9,425 bases of DNA from JBGOUJ01 sp041477005 (GTDB lineage Bacteria; Acidobacteriota; Terriglobia; Bryobacterales; JACQDG01). A model generated the notes under the pieces. That model was not told the DNA's origin. It saw only the letters and a program-made list of their open reading frames with translations, and made no database searches. Where the stretch lies: contig JBGOUJ010000286.1 in assembly GCA_041477005.1 (NCBI GenBank), forward strand, positions 1 through 9,425, written 5' to 3'. Of the stretch, positions 1 to 6,059 are shown one piece after another (position 1 is the stretch's first letter; every line of letters begins with the position of its first letter). The position numbers and the translations under genes were made by a program.

Positions 1-294
1 ACCGCCTATTCGGGCAACCTGGAATTCACCCACCCTGGCAATTCGTTCCTGGTCAGCTACAAGATGCGCCGGGTCGGCCCGGGCAACGAGCCGTATCCGG
101 CCGGCGCGTGGTGGGCGGACCCGTCCGTCGCCGACGCCGCCCGGCATATGAAAAGCGTCTTTGAGTGTACCGACCTGCGCCGGCAGGTAGCGGAAGCAGG
201 CAGTGCCTACGTGAGGGAGCACCTCTCGCCCCAAGCCGTGGGGCGGCGCATGCGAGAGAGGCTGGCTCACCTGGCCGCGCAGCACGGTTGGTAA
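1..294 (+). CDS. Glycosyltransferase family 4-like protein, C-terminal end (5' truncated by window)
   Basis: The reading frame is open from the first base and stops with TAA at 292-294, leaving about 97 C-terminal residues. The segment reads TAYSGNLEF, then a short loop, FLVSY, PYPAGAWWADPS, and a final amphipathic helix with SPQAVGRRMRERL. This is the usual ending of GT-B fold (group 1/GT4) glycosyltransferases: the SGN/E-containing donor-binding segment, a statement of where a sugar is placed, and a C-terminal helix that folds back on the N-domain. The sugar donor and acceptor cannot be deduced because the donor pocket lies mostly upstream. The next gene begins one base after the stop, so the two are almost certainly co-transcribed and probably act on the same glycan. 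The ATG at 64 is internal, not the gene start. Confidence 0.75.
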   Translation, partial: TAYSGNLEFTHPGNSFLVSYKMRRVGPGNEPYPAGAWWADPSVADAARHMKSVFECTDLRRQVAEAGSAYVREHLSPQAVGRRMRERLAHLAAQHGW

Positions 295-295
295 A

Positions 296-1996
296 ATGTC
301 GCCCGTGACCGCTTCCAATCTGCCCGTCGATCCTTCATTTCCTTTCCCTCCCGACGATTTGAATTTTCGAGTGACGGGCCACACCGACCGGCAACGTTTT
401 TACGACACAGGACGGCAATCGGTGGCCGACATCCAGGCCGCGCTGGCCCGGGTGGGACGGACGCTGGAATCCCACAAAACCATACTCGATTTCGGCTGCG
501 GCTGCGGGAGAATCCTGCTCTGGGTCAAGGACCTCGCCCGCTCCAGCCGCCTTTACGGTGTGGATATCGATCGCCAAGCCATTGCATGGTTACAGCAACA
601 CCTGACCGAGGCGCACCTTTTTGTGGGCCCGCCCCTGCCGCCGTGGGACTTCCCGGATGGCTTCTTCGATCTGGTTTACTGCCACAGCGTTTTTACGCAC
701 ATCAATGAAGCCTATCAGGACGCGTGGCTGAAGGAGCTGCGGCGGGTGACCGAGCCGGGCGCAATGCTAGTGGTGAGTTTCCACGGAGAGCACGCGTTCC
801 AGGGCCTCGAACAAAGCTGGTGGAAGGCGGGCCGCGATCCCCGGCCGGAGCGCGAGCGATTGGAGCGGGAGGGCCTTGTCTTTATGGAGGATGACGGCTG
901 GGGGAGTATTTTTCCCGACTTCTATCACTCCACGTTTCACGCTCCCTGGTACATCTTCCAGCACTGGAGCCGCTACTTCCGCATTCGCGCCCACATAGAG
1001 CGCGGCTCTCTGGACTACCAGGACTACTTTGTTCTGGAGCATGAAGGAGCGCCGGTGTCCGTTCGCGGGCCGGCTGCGACCGCGAGGGAGCGGTCGCGGG
1101 AAGCCGCTGCTGCCGCCCCGGAGGCCGCCGCTGGCGCTGCCCCGGAGGCCGCCGCTGGCCACGCCGCGCCCGACGTCACCGGGGCCGGCGCTGCCCCGGA
1201 GGCCGCCACTGGCGCCGCCCGCGCTGTTCCGGTCCCGCCAATCCCGCCGCTTGAGTACCGGCGGATGGTCGGGCGGACCAAGGTCTCTGACTTCGACAAC
1301 CCTACCGGGGAATTGATCTATCCCGATGTTCCCGAGGATCTCTATGAGACGGTCTTCGATTTTGGGTGCGGCTGCGGTCGCGTCGCCCGGCAGTTGCTCC
1401 AGCAAAAAGTGCGCCCGAGCCGCTATGTAGGTATTGACATCGATCGGGCGGCGGTCCGATGGTGTACGGACAACCTGTCGCCGCTCGATCCCAATTTTCG
1501 GTTCTACCATCACGACATTTACGACAGGGCGCTGGCTCCGGAGAACACACGGCAGATGACCGCGCGGTTTCCTTCCCGGATTGAGGAATTCTCGCTCATC
1601 CTCGCCAATTCCGTTTTCACGCATCTCTGCCAGGGGCCGGCCGAGTATTACCTATACGAGATAGCCCGCATTCTGAAGCCCGACGGTGTGGCTCGCACGA
1701 GCTGGTTCTTCTTCGACAAGGACAGTTTCACCTGGCTGGCCGAGTCTCACGCTTGTCTGTTTGTGAGCGACGTCGACCCGACCAGCGCGGTGATTTACGA
1801 CCGCCGGTGGTTCCTCCAGGCGGTGTGCCGGTGCGGGCTGGGCGTGCGCCGGACCCTCGTGCCGACAGCCATAGGACAGCAGTGGGTGGTCCAGCTCGAA
1901 AGGCGGACCGCCGCCACCGTGGATCGTTTCCCCCTGGGCGAAGAAGCAGCCGAATGGGTGTGCGGGGCCACGCGAAAAGCCATTCCCTCAGAATAA
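296..1996 (+). CDS. Tandem-domain SAM-dependent methyltransferase (two class I domains in one chain)
   Basis: The product has 566 residues. Domain 1 spans about residues 25-250. It carries SAM motif I as LDFGCGCGR (64-72), an acidic end of strand 2 (GVDID, 88-92), and FDLVYCHSVFTHI (124-136), the motif IV/V region. Domain 2 spans about 318-540 and repeats the same landmarks: FDFGCGCGR (354-362), GIDID (379-383), FSLILANSVFTHL (432-444) and a late strand with TSWFFFDK. A linker of about 60 residues, rich in Ala, Pro and Glu, joins them. Both domains keep the glycine-rich SAM loop, so both may bind cofactor. A normal enzyme of this class has one domain of about 220-280 residues, so this is a duplication or fusion. 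The substrate is unknown; lying one base after a glycosyltransferase suggests a sugar or glycolipid, which is inference. The ATG at 296 has no clear Shine-Dalgarno and probably relies on coupling to the upstream stop. Confidence 0.8.
   Translation: MSPVTASNLPVDPSFPFPPDDLNFRVTGHTDRQRFYDTGRQSVADIQAALARVGRTLESHKTILDFGCGCGRILLWVKDLARSSRLYGVDIDRQAIAWLQQHLTEAHLFVGPPLPPWDFPDGFFDLVYCHSVFTHINEAYQDAWLKELRRVTEPGAMLVVSFHGEHAFQGLEQSWWKAGRDPRPERERLEREGLVFMEDDGWGSIFPDFYHSTFHAPWYIFQHWSRYFRIRAHIERGSLDYQDYFVLEHEGAPVSVRGPAATARERSREAAAAAPEAAAGAAPEAAAGHAAPDVTGAGAAPEAATGAARAVPVPPIPPLEYRRMVGRTKVSDFDNPTGELIYPDVPEDLYETVFDFGCGCGRVARQLLQQKVRPSRYVGIDIDRAAVRWCTDNLSPLDPNFRFYHHDIYDRALAPENTRQMTARFPSRIEEFSLILANSVFTHLCQGPAEYYLYEIARILKPDGVARTSWFFFDKDSFTWLAESHACLFVSDVDPTSAVIYDRRWFLQAVCRCGLGVRRTLVPTAIGQQWVVQLERRTAATVDRFPLGEEAAEWVCGATRKAIPSE
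1112..1213 (+). repeat. 24-nt in-frame tandem repeat coding the AAPEAAAG linker
   Basis: Three near-identical 24-nt units encode AAPEAAAG or AAPEAATG at 1112-1135, 1136-1159 and 1190-1213 (residues 273-280, 281-288, 299-306). A diverged stretch (HAAPDVTG, then AG) separates the second and third. The repeat forms the flexible linker between the two methyltransferase domains. The unit length is a multiple of three, so copy-number change would not break the frame. On the opposite strand it contains CAGCGGCGG and GGGGCAGCG blocks that also occur in the trpC insert. Confidence 0.75.
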
Positions 1997-2048
1997 GAAA
2001 GGCGGCATCTCTTCAACTATTCCTTTAGCCGTCCGGGTCCCGAGATCA

Positions 2049-2064
2049 GGAGCAACTTTGCTCC
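2049..2064. other. Small perfect hairpin in a convergent intergenic gap
   Basis: GGAGCA and TGCTCC form a 6-bp stem around the 4-base loop ACTT. It lies in the 112-nt gap (1997-2108) between the methyltransferase stop and the end of the vapC-like gene, where transcripts from both strands must end. No T-tract follows on either strand, so it is not a standard Rho-independent terminator. Nothing else is recognisable in the gap. Confidence 0.35.
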
Positions 2065-2108
2065 CCAATACCAGCCCGCAGTCTGCCGGCCGGAGCGACA
2101 GCCGCCCT

Positions 2109-2510
2109 TTAGACCGCCCCGATCACCTCGAACCCGGCACGCGCAAAGTGCTGGTCGAAGGTGAAAGCGGTGCGAATCCGAAACCGCTTCATCAGGACGA
2201 AAGAGATGCAATCCGTGAAGCTCACCCGCTGATCGGCAAACTTCCGCAAGAGTCGAACGGCCTCGATCTCATCCTCTCTTGTGCTGTACACGACCTCCAT
2301 CGCCGCCGAGCCGAAGATGTTTTCGGCACGGCTGGCGGCAAAGGCATATCCTGCCCTGCGGGCCAGAAGCGTCACAGTTTCATCCAGAACTTGGTTGCTG
2401 GTGAAGCAAGGGGTGGATGCCAGCCTCTTCCATACCGAAAGCGCTCTGGCGTGATAGGCGTCCCGAGCGAGATAGCGAGCCAGAAATGCCCCGGTATCGA
2501 TGAAGACCAT
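2109..2510 (-). CDS. vapC: PIN-domain ribonuclease toxin (VapC-like)
   Basis: This small PIN-domain protein is a predicted Mg2+-dependent RNase whose activity would be restrained by the antitoxin encoded just upstream. Using the ATG at 2510 gives 133 residues; a GTG at 2513 would add one Met. The acidic residues expected of a PIN active site are present: Asp in VFIDTGAF near the N-terminus (residue 5), Glu in NQVLDETV (44), Asp in SFTDCISF (100) and Asp in FTFDQHF (119). Length and motif order match VapC toxins. The stop codon of the antitoxin (2512-2510) and the ATG share one base, TGATG, which supports this start and implies translational coupling. The RNA target cannot be deduced from the sequence. 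All four acidic residues are intact, so it is likely an active toxin. Confidence 0.87.
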   Translation of the reverse strand: MVFIDTGAFLARYLARDAYHARALSVWKRLASTPCFTSNQVLDETVTLLARRAGYAFAASRAENIFGSAAMEVVYSTREDEIEAVRLLRKFADQRVSFTDCISFVLMKRFRIRTAFTFDQHFARAGFEVIGAV

Positions 2511-2749
2511 CACTCACCGTAGAGATAAAGGTCGTGGTTTTTGGAGAGATCGCGCGGCGCCTCTCCGCGAAACACGGCGCGGTCGTCCCAGAAAGGATCA
2601 TGCCGCCGTCGGGAGCGCGCGCCGTTGCCTGCCAATCCCTTTTCCAGGGCCCGCCTGACGAACTCGGCGAAGGAGATGCCGCGATCTAGCGCCCGGCTCA
2701 TCGCAGCCTGCTTCAGCCTCAGCACAATCGTTGTGCGGGAGACAGCCAT
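2510..2749 (-). CDS. vapB: Ribbon-helix-helix antitoxin (VapB-like)
   Basis: The 79-residue product starts with SRTTIVLRL (residues 4-12), which looks like the DNA-contacting strand of a ribbon-helix-helix repressor. Two helices follow: KQAAMSRALDRG (13-24) and SFAEFVRRALEKGL (26-39). After a basic linker (GARSRRRH) the tail DPFWDDRAVFRGEAPRDL...HDLYLYGE resembles the toxin-binding tail common to antitoxins paired with PIN toxins. It should neutralise the downstream VapC and, with it, repress its own promoter. The ATG at 2749 fits the strand motif; no Shine-Dalgarno is visible, and the region directly upstream is AT-rich with a palindrome, so the message may have a very short leader. Co-directional with and overlapping the toxin gene by one base. 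Confidence 0.85.
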   Translation of the reverse strand: MAVSRTTIVLRLKQAAMSRALDRGISFAEFVRRALEKGLAGNGARSRRRHDPFWDDRAVFRGEAPRDLSKNHDLYLYGE

Positions 2750-2750
2750 A

Positions 2751-2766
2751 ATTATGCTTACATAAT
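2751..2766. promoter_or_regulatory. Palindromic operator candidate of the toxin-antitoxin operon
   Basis: ATTATG-CTTA-CATAAT is an inverted repeat with perfect 6-bp arms and a 4-bp centre, ending two bases before the antitoxin ATG. It sits in an AT-rich patch (about 2751-2780) that stands out in this GC-rich region. Ribbon-helix-helix antitoxins commonly autoregulate by binding such palindromes over their promoter. A weak promoter match on the minus strand, TTGAGC (2787-2782), a 17-bp spacer and TATGTA (2764-2759), would place the -10 inside the palindrome. The inverted repeat is seen directly; binding is inferred. Confidence 0.55.
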
Positions 2767-2776
2767 AACATATTTG

Positions 2777-2944
2777 TCATCGCTCAATGATGCGGGCCAC
2801 GCGCCGGTCACAAGTGTCCCGCTGTTCCGCAGCCAGGACGTGCTCCCGGAACATGCGCTGCTCGGCGAGCGGCTTTTCCACGCGCCTCGAGCGACCGCAT
2901 CCCGTGCGAGCAGATTTGCGAGCTTGTTCCGCTTTGCTTGGCAT
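2777..2944 (-). CDS. Possible small protein, 55 residues, unknown
   Basis: An ATG at 2944-2942, 10 bases after the glycosyltransferase stop, opens a frame of 55 codons ending TGA at 2779-2777. It begins MPSKAEQARKSARTGCG and ends RRVARIIER. The product would be very basic and charged, mostly helical, with no signal peptide or membrane segment and no family I recognise. There is no clear Shine-Dalgarno. Position and strand would make it the last gene of the minus-strand cluster, and it fills most of the otherwise empty 205-nt gap 2750-2954. It could equally be chance in GC-rich DNA or a remnant. Confidence 0.25.
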   Translation of the reverse strand: MPSKAEQARKSARTGCGRSRRVEKPLAEQRMFREHVLAAEQRDTCDRRVARIIER

Positions 2945-2954
2945 GGGATCGCTT

Positions 2955-3692
2955 CTACTCCACGACGCGGTAGCGCGCCAGCAGCATCAGCAGCTTCCAC
3001 ACCGTCCGTCCGACCGGCATCTTGCTGGCGCCGCCTTTGCGGTCGTAGCGCAGGACCATCGGCGCCTCGCACATCCTGGCCCCCATCTTGCGCAGCCGCA
3101 GCAGAATCTCGGCCATCGCGGCGAAGCCCCGCTCCTCAGCCAGCCGGCCGTTGTAGCGGGCGAAAGCTCGCTGCAGGATGGCCGCCCGGTAGGCACGAAA
3201 TCCGCAAGTGTAATCCCGGACCCCAGGTATCGGATATACCAACTGAAATAGCGCCCTCGCCCCGTAGCTCATCAGGTGGCGAAAGCCGCTTAGGCCCAAT
3301 ACCTTCGATCCGGGCCGATAGCGCGAGGCGATCACCACGTCGTAACCCTCGCCAAGGCGGCGAACCATCTCCGGGATCACCGCCGGCGAGTGGGTGTTGT
3401 CGGCATCCATGGTCACGATTACGTCGTCCGGCTGCGCCAGCTCAGTGGCCCGGCGCAGGGCATCCTGAATGGTCTCGCCCAAGCCGAGGTTCTTGGGGTG
3501 TTGGAGCATCTCGACCGGAAACCGCGACGACCATTCGCGAATGATCTGGCCGGTACGATCCGTGCTGCCGTCGTCAGCAATGACGGCCCGGCCCCGGTAG
3601 CCCGCCGCGAGGACCTCGCTCTCGAAAGCGGCGAGTAACGGCGGCAGACCCGCTTCCTCATTGTAGGCGGGAAGGGTCAGCAGGATTTCCAT
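2955..3692 (-). CDS. Family 2 glycosyltransferase (GT-A fold, dolichol-phosphate-mannose-synthase-like)
   Basis: The 245-residue product transfers a sugar from a nucleotide donor, possibly to a polyprenyl phosphate. It starts MEILLTLPAYNEEAGL, the standard first strand of GT2 enzymes. ADDGSTDRTG (39-48) is the nucleotide-binding loop, VTMDADNTHSP (93-103) contains the metal-binding D-x-D, and ASRYRPGSK (122-130) and DYTCGFRAYR (160-169) are typical of the DPM1/GtrB-like branch. No C-terminal membrane helices are present, so it should be cytosolic or peripheral. The ATG at 3692 is chosen because it puts the first strand at the N-terminus; an in-frame TTG at 3755 would add 21 residues with no domain value and overlap the upstream gene. 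Spacing to the upstream dehydrogenase stop is 34 bases, consistent with one operon. The stop is TAG at 2957-2955. Confidence 0.87.
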   Translation of the reverse strand: MEILLTLPAYNEEAGLPPLLAAFESEVLAAGYRGRAVIADDGSTDRTGQIIREWSSRFPVEMLQHPKNLGLGETIQDALRRATELAQPDDVIVTMDADNTHSPAVIPEMVRRLGEGYDVVIASRYRPGSKVLGLSGFRHLMSYGARALFQLVYPIPGVRDYTCGFRAYRAAILQRAFARYNGRLAEERGFAAMAEILLRLRKMGARMCEAPMVLRYDRKGGASKMPVGRTVWKLLMLLARYRVVE

Positions 3693-3726
3693 GGGGCGGC
3701 TCGGCTCGGGTGCGGCGCGAGCCAGA

Positions 3727-4608
3727 TCATTTGGAGCTCTTGGACGGTGGCGCAATGGCGAATGACTGCAGGGTGTGCAGGTCCAGCCGCCGCAGGGTCA
3801 GCCACGGCAGGCGCATCACCTCGGCAATGCGCTCGCTGTCCCAGTTTTGCCAGCCGTCGTAAGGGGCGGAAACCAGCTTGCCGGTCAGCCCGTCGGAGGC
3901 ATCCGAGGCCAGAAACACGGCCAGGTCGGCGGCCAGCTCCGGCGGCACGCCCCCCTCGCCGCTGTCGCGCAACTTGCGGATGCGCGGCAGCAGATCGCCG
4001 GCTCGCTCGCCGGCCTCGAGCACTGCGTCCTGCAGCCGCGTGTTCACCGCCCCCGGCGCGATGGCGTTCACCTGTATGTTGAACTCGCGCACTTCCTCGG
4101 CCAGCGTCTCGGTCAGCCGCACCACGGCAGTTTTCGAAACACCGTAGGCGGTGAAGCGGGCCAGAGGCGCCGTGGCGCCGCCGCCGGAGAAGTTCACGAT
4201 CTTTCCCCGCCGCCGCCCGATCATGTGCGGCAGCACCGCCTGGCAGCACCGGAACGTGCCAAAAAGATTCACCTCCATCGCCCGCTCCCACTCGTCGCCG
4301 TCCACTTCCCACATCGGACCGATGGGGCCGTAGACCCCGGCGGCATTCACCAGAATGTCCACCTGACCGTAGGCGTCGAGCGCTGTTGGAACCAGTAGGG
4401 CGATATCGTGCGGCCGGGAGACATCGGCGGAAACGGCCTTGGCGGCGCCGCCCAGAGCGCTGACTTTGGCGGCGACCTGCTCGATCTCCACAGCCGTGCG
4501 GGCCGCCAGCACCAGCCGCGCTCCCTCGCGGGCAAACGCCAGCGCGGTCGCCGCGCCGATGCCCCGGCCCCCACCCGTGATAATCGCCACTCGATCTTTC
4601 AGTTTCAA
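3727..4608 (-). CDS. Short-chain dehydrogenase/reductase (SDR)
   Basis: The 293-residue NAD(P)-dependent oxidoreductase has a Rossmann fold. The cofactor loop TGGGRGIG lies at 11-18, the structural NAAG at 88-91 and the active-site Asn at 114. The catalytic set is Ser141 (NFSGG), Tyr155 and Lys159 in YGVSK. APGAVNT (185-190) is the usual segment after strand 6. The core matches classical SDRs of about 250 residues. A C-terminal extension of about 45 residues, from LTGKLVSAPYDGWQNW onward, contains TLRRLDL and is not part of the minimal fold. The start is the TTG at 4608, not an ATG: GGAGG lies seven bases upstream, and the TTG overlaps the stop of the preceding gene as TTGA. An earlier start at 4788 would add 60 residues that do not resemble SDRs. 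The substrate is unknown; between a UDP-sugar dehydrogenase and a glycosyltransferase, a sugar-related substrate is plausible. Confidence 0.87.
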   Translation of the reverse strand: MKLKDRVAIITGGGRGIGAATALAFAREGARLVLAARTAVEIEQVAAKVSALGGAAKAVSADVSRPHDIALLVPTALDAYGQVDILVNAAGVYGPIGPMWEVDGDEWERAMEVNLFGTFRCCQAVLPHMIGRRRGKIVNFSGGGATAPLARFTAYGVSKTAVVRLTETLAEEVREFNIQVNAIAPGAVNTRLQDAVLEAGERAGDLLPRIRKLRDSGEGGVPPELAADLAVFLASDASDGLTGKLVSAPYDGWQNWDSERIAEVMRLPWLTLRRLDLHTLQSFAIAPPSKSSK

Positions 4609-5942
4609 GATGTCGCCTCCCGCTGAACGGGGTGGGGATCGCCGCCTCTGCCACGCCCGACTCCGAAATAGGAGAATCCGCACCGTTCCATCGCGGCCGG
4701 GTCGAAGAAGTTCCGGGTATCTAGAAACACGGGCCGCCGCATAGCTTCCCGCATCCGGTCCAAGTCCACCTCGCGCAGGCCGGCCCATTCGGTGACCAGC
4801 ACAACGGCATCGCTCCCACCAGCAACTTCGTAAGCGTCGTCGCAGAGATCAAACGGCGGCAGATCCACCGCCTCGCGCAGATCGGCCAGCGGGTCACAGG
4901 CTTTCACCTTGACGCCCTGGCCGGCCAGGTCGGCGATGATCTCGAGAGCGATCGAGCGGCGCAGCGTGCTCGTGCCGGGCTTGTAGGTGAGGCCCAGTAC
5001 GCCCACTTGCAAGCCATCGAGCGAGCTATAGACACGCCGCAGGCTCTCGCCCACCAGCCGCGCCCGGCTGCGGTTGATATCGAGCACGGCGTCCATCAGC
5101 GCCGTCCTACGGCCGTTGGCGGCGCCGAGCTGCTGGAGGGCCCGGATCTCTCGGCCCAGGGTCCCTCCGGCGAAGCCCAGGCCGGGGCTCAGAAAGGCGT
5201 GCGGGCCGATGCGTCGATCGAGCTTCATGGCCCGCGCCACCTCCAGGGCGTCGGCGCCCACCGCCTCGCACAGATTGGAGATCTCGTTGATGAAGCTGAT
5301 CGAGGTCGCCAGGAATGTGTTGCAGGCGTGCTTGGCCATCTCGGCCGAGCGCAGGCCCGTAATCAAGATGGGCCTCTGGAGGGGCTCATAGAGAGTCGCG
5401 ACGCCCTCCGCCGTTTGCCGGTTCTCCGCTCCGATCACGAAGCGGTCGGCCAGCCGGAAGCTATCCACGGCCGTCCCCAGCCGCAAAAACTCCGGCACGT
5501 AGACCACCTCGCAGCGCCTCCCCGGCGCCTGCTCTCGGATCAGCCCCGCCAGTTGCTCGCACGTCCCCACCGGCACCTGGGCGCTGACGCACACCACCAG
5601 GTCGCCGGAGATCCCGCGGCCCACCCAGCGAGCGGCTTCCCGGATGGTCTCCAGATCCGAGCGATCCTCGGCGTCGACCGGCGTGTCGATGGCGATGAAG
5701 GCAAACTCGGCGCCGGCCAGGGCTTCGGCATAATCGGTGGTGTAGCGCAGCCGCCCCGCCTTCAAATTGCGGCGCAGAATCGCTTCCAGTTTCGGCTCAT
5801 AGACCGGCGGATGGCCCACGCCGAGTTCGCGAACCACGTCCGGGTTGTCGCCCACGCCACAAACCTGATGCCCGAGATCAGCGAAGCAAGCCGATACCAC
5901 CGAGGCCTGGTGCCACAGGCCGACCACACAGATGTTTGCCAT
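4605..5942 (-). CDS. UDP-glucose/nucleotide-sugar dehydrogenase family protein, atypical active site
   Basis: The 445-residue protein has the full three-part layout of UDP-glucose 6-dehydrogenases: N-terminal NAD domain, central helical domain (about 195-300) and C-terminal UDP-binding domain (about 310-430). Family landmarks are YVPEFLRLGTAVDSF (148-162), EMAKHACNTF with Lys204 and Asn208, NEISNL, and LTYKPGT..LRRS (318-330). Two key sites are changed. The dinucleotide loop reads VVGLWHQASVV (6-16) in place of GxGxxG. The segment that normally holds the catalytic cysteine (GGSCFPKD) reads GFAGGTLGRE (256-265), with Thr261 at the cysteine position. My recollection is that a divergent subfamily with a GLWH loop exists; if so this is a member. 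Whether it still performs the two-step oxidation to a uronic acid is open. It is the first gene of a three-gene cluster with the SDR and GT2; its TGA overlaps the SDR start. Confidence 0.83.
   Translation of the reverse strand: MANICVVGLWHQASVVSACFADLGHQVCGVGDNPDVVRELGVGHPPVYEPKLEAILRRNLKAGRLRYTTDYAEALAGAEFAFIAIDTPVDAEDRSDLETIREAARWVGRGISGDLVVCVSAQVPVGTCEQLAGLIREQAPGRRCEVVYVPEFLRLGTAVDSFRLADRFVIGAENRQTAEGVATLYEPLQRPILITGLRSAEMAKHACNTFLATSISFINEISNLCEAVGADALEVARAMKLDRRIGPHAFLSPGLGFAGGTLGREIRALQQLGAANGRRTALMDAVLDINRSRARLVGESLRRVYSSLDGLQVGVLGLTYKPGTSTLRRSIALEIIADLAGQGVKVKACDPLADLREAVDLPPFDLCDDAYEVAGGSDAVVLVTEWAGLREVDLDRMREAMRRPVFLDTRNFFDPAAMERCGFSYFGVGRGRGGDPHPVQREATS
4616..4620 (-). promoter_or_regulatory. 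Ribosome binding site that fixes a TTG start
   Basis: On the minus strand GGAGG is followed by seven bases and then TTG (4608-4606). It lies within the last codons of the upstream dehydrogenase gene. Its strength and spacing are the main argument for the TTG start of the SDR gene. Confidence 0.7.
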
Positions 5943-6059
5943 GACAGCGATTCGTTCTTTCGTGACTCTGGTTCATTCTGCCAGAAACAGCCGTGGCAAA
6001 CAAATGCAAGCTGCGCTACGATGAAAATCTGCATCCGCCGGGATTCTGGGGTGGTTTTC
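5943..6059. promoter_or_regulatory. Divergent intergenic promoter region (sugar cluster / trp operon)
   Basis: These 117 bases separate the minus-strand dehydrogenase ATG from the plus-strand trpC start, so both transcription units must start here or read through. Plus-strand candidate: TGGCAA (5994-5999), 17 bases, TACGAT (6017-6022), which would put the transcript start near 6029 and favour the GTG at 6060 for trpC. Minus-strand candidate: TTGTTT (6003-5998), 17 bases, CAGAAT (5980-5975). Both are weak matches to sigma-70 boxes. No attenuator with a run of Trp codons and no obvious operator was seen. Confidence 0.35.
6048..6054 (+). promoter_or_regulatory. Probable ribosome binding site for the trpC GTG start
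   Basis: GGGGTGG is followed by TTTTC and then GTG at 6060. It is the only purine-rich, correctly spaced sequence before any of the candidate trpC starts (ATG 6021, GTG 6060, GTG 6081), so it decides the start chosen here. Confidence 0.45.

Noticed and set aside
767..1624. Minus-strand open frame of 285 residues opposite the methyltransferase
   Set aside because: Shadow of a gene with intact SAM motifs; the Gly/Ser-rich middle is the reverse of the Ala/Pro/Glu linker.
2049..2064. Rho-independent terminator in the convergent gap
   Set aside because: The stem is only 6 bp and no T-run follows on either strand; kept only as a hairpin of unknown role.
3693..3755. Upstream TTG start (3755) for the family 2 glycosyltransferase
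   Set aside because: The extra 21 residues resemble no GT2 N-terminus and would overlap the SDR gene by 29 bases; ATG 3692 begins exactly at the first strand.
5007..6059. Long upstream extension of the trpC reading frame (718 residues from 5007), as a possible fusion protein
   Set aside because: This part runs antisense to the well-supported dehydrogenase gene, matches no family, and the TrpC homology begins only after about 6080. GC-rich third positions leave such shadow frames open.
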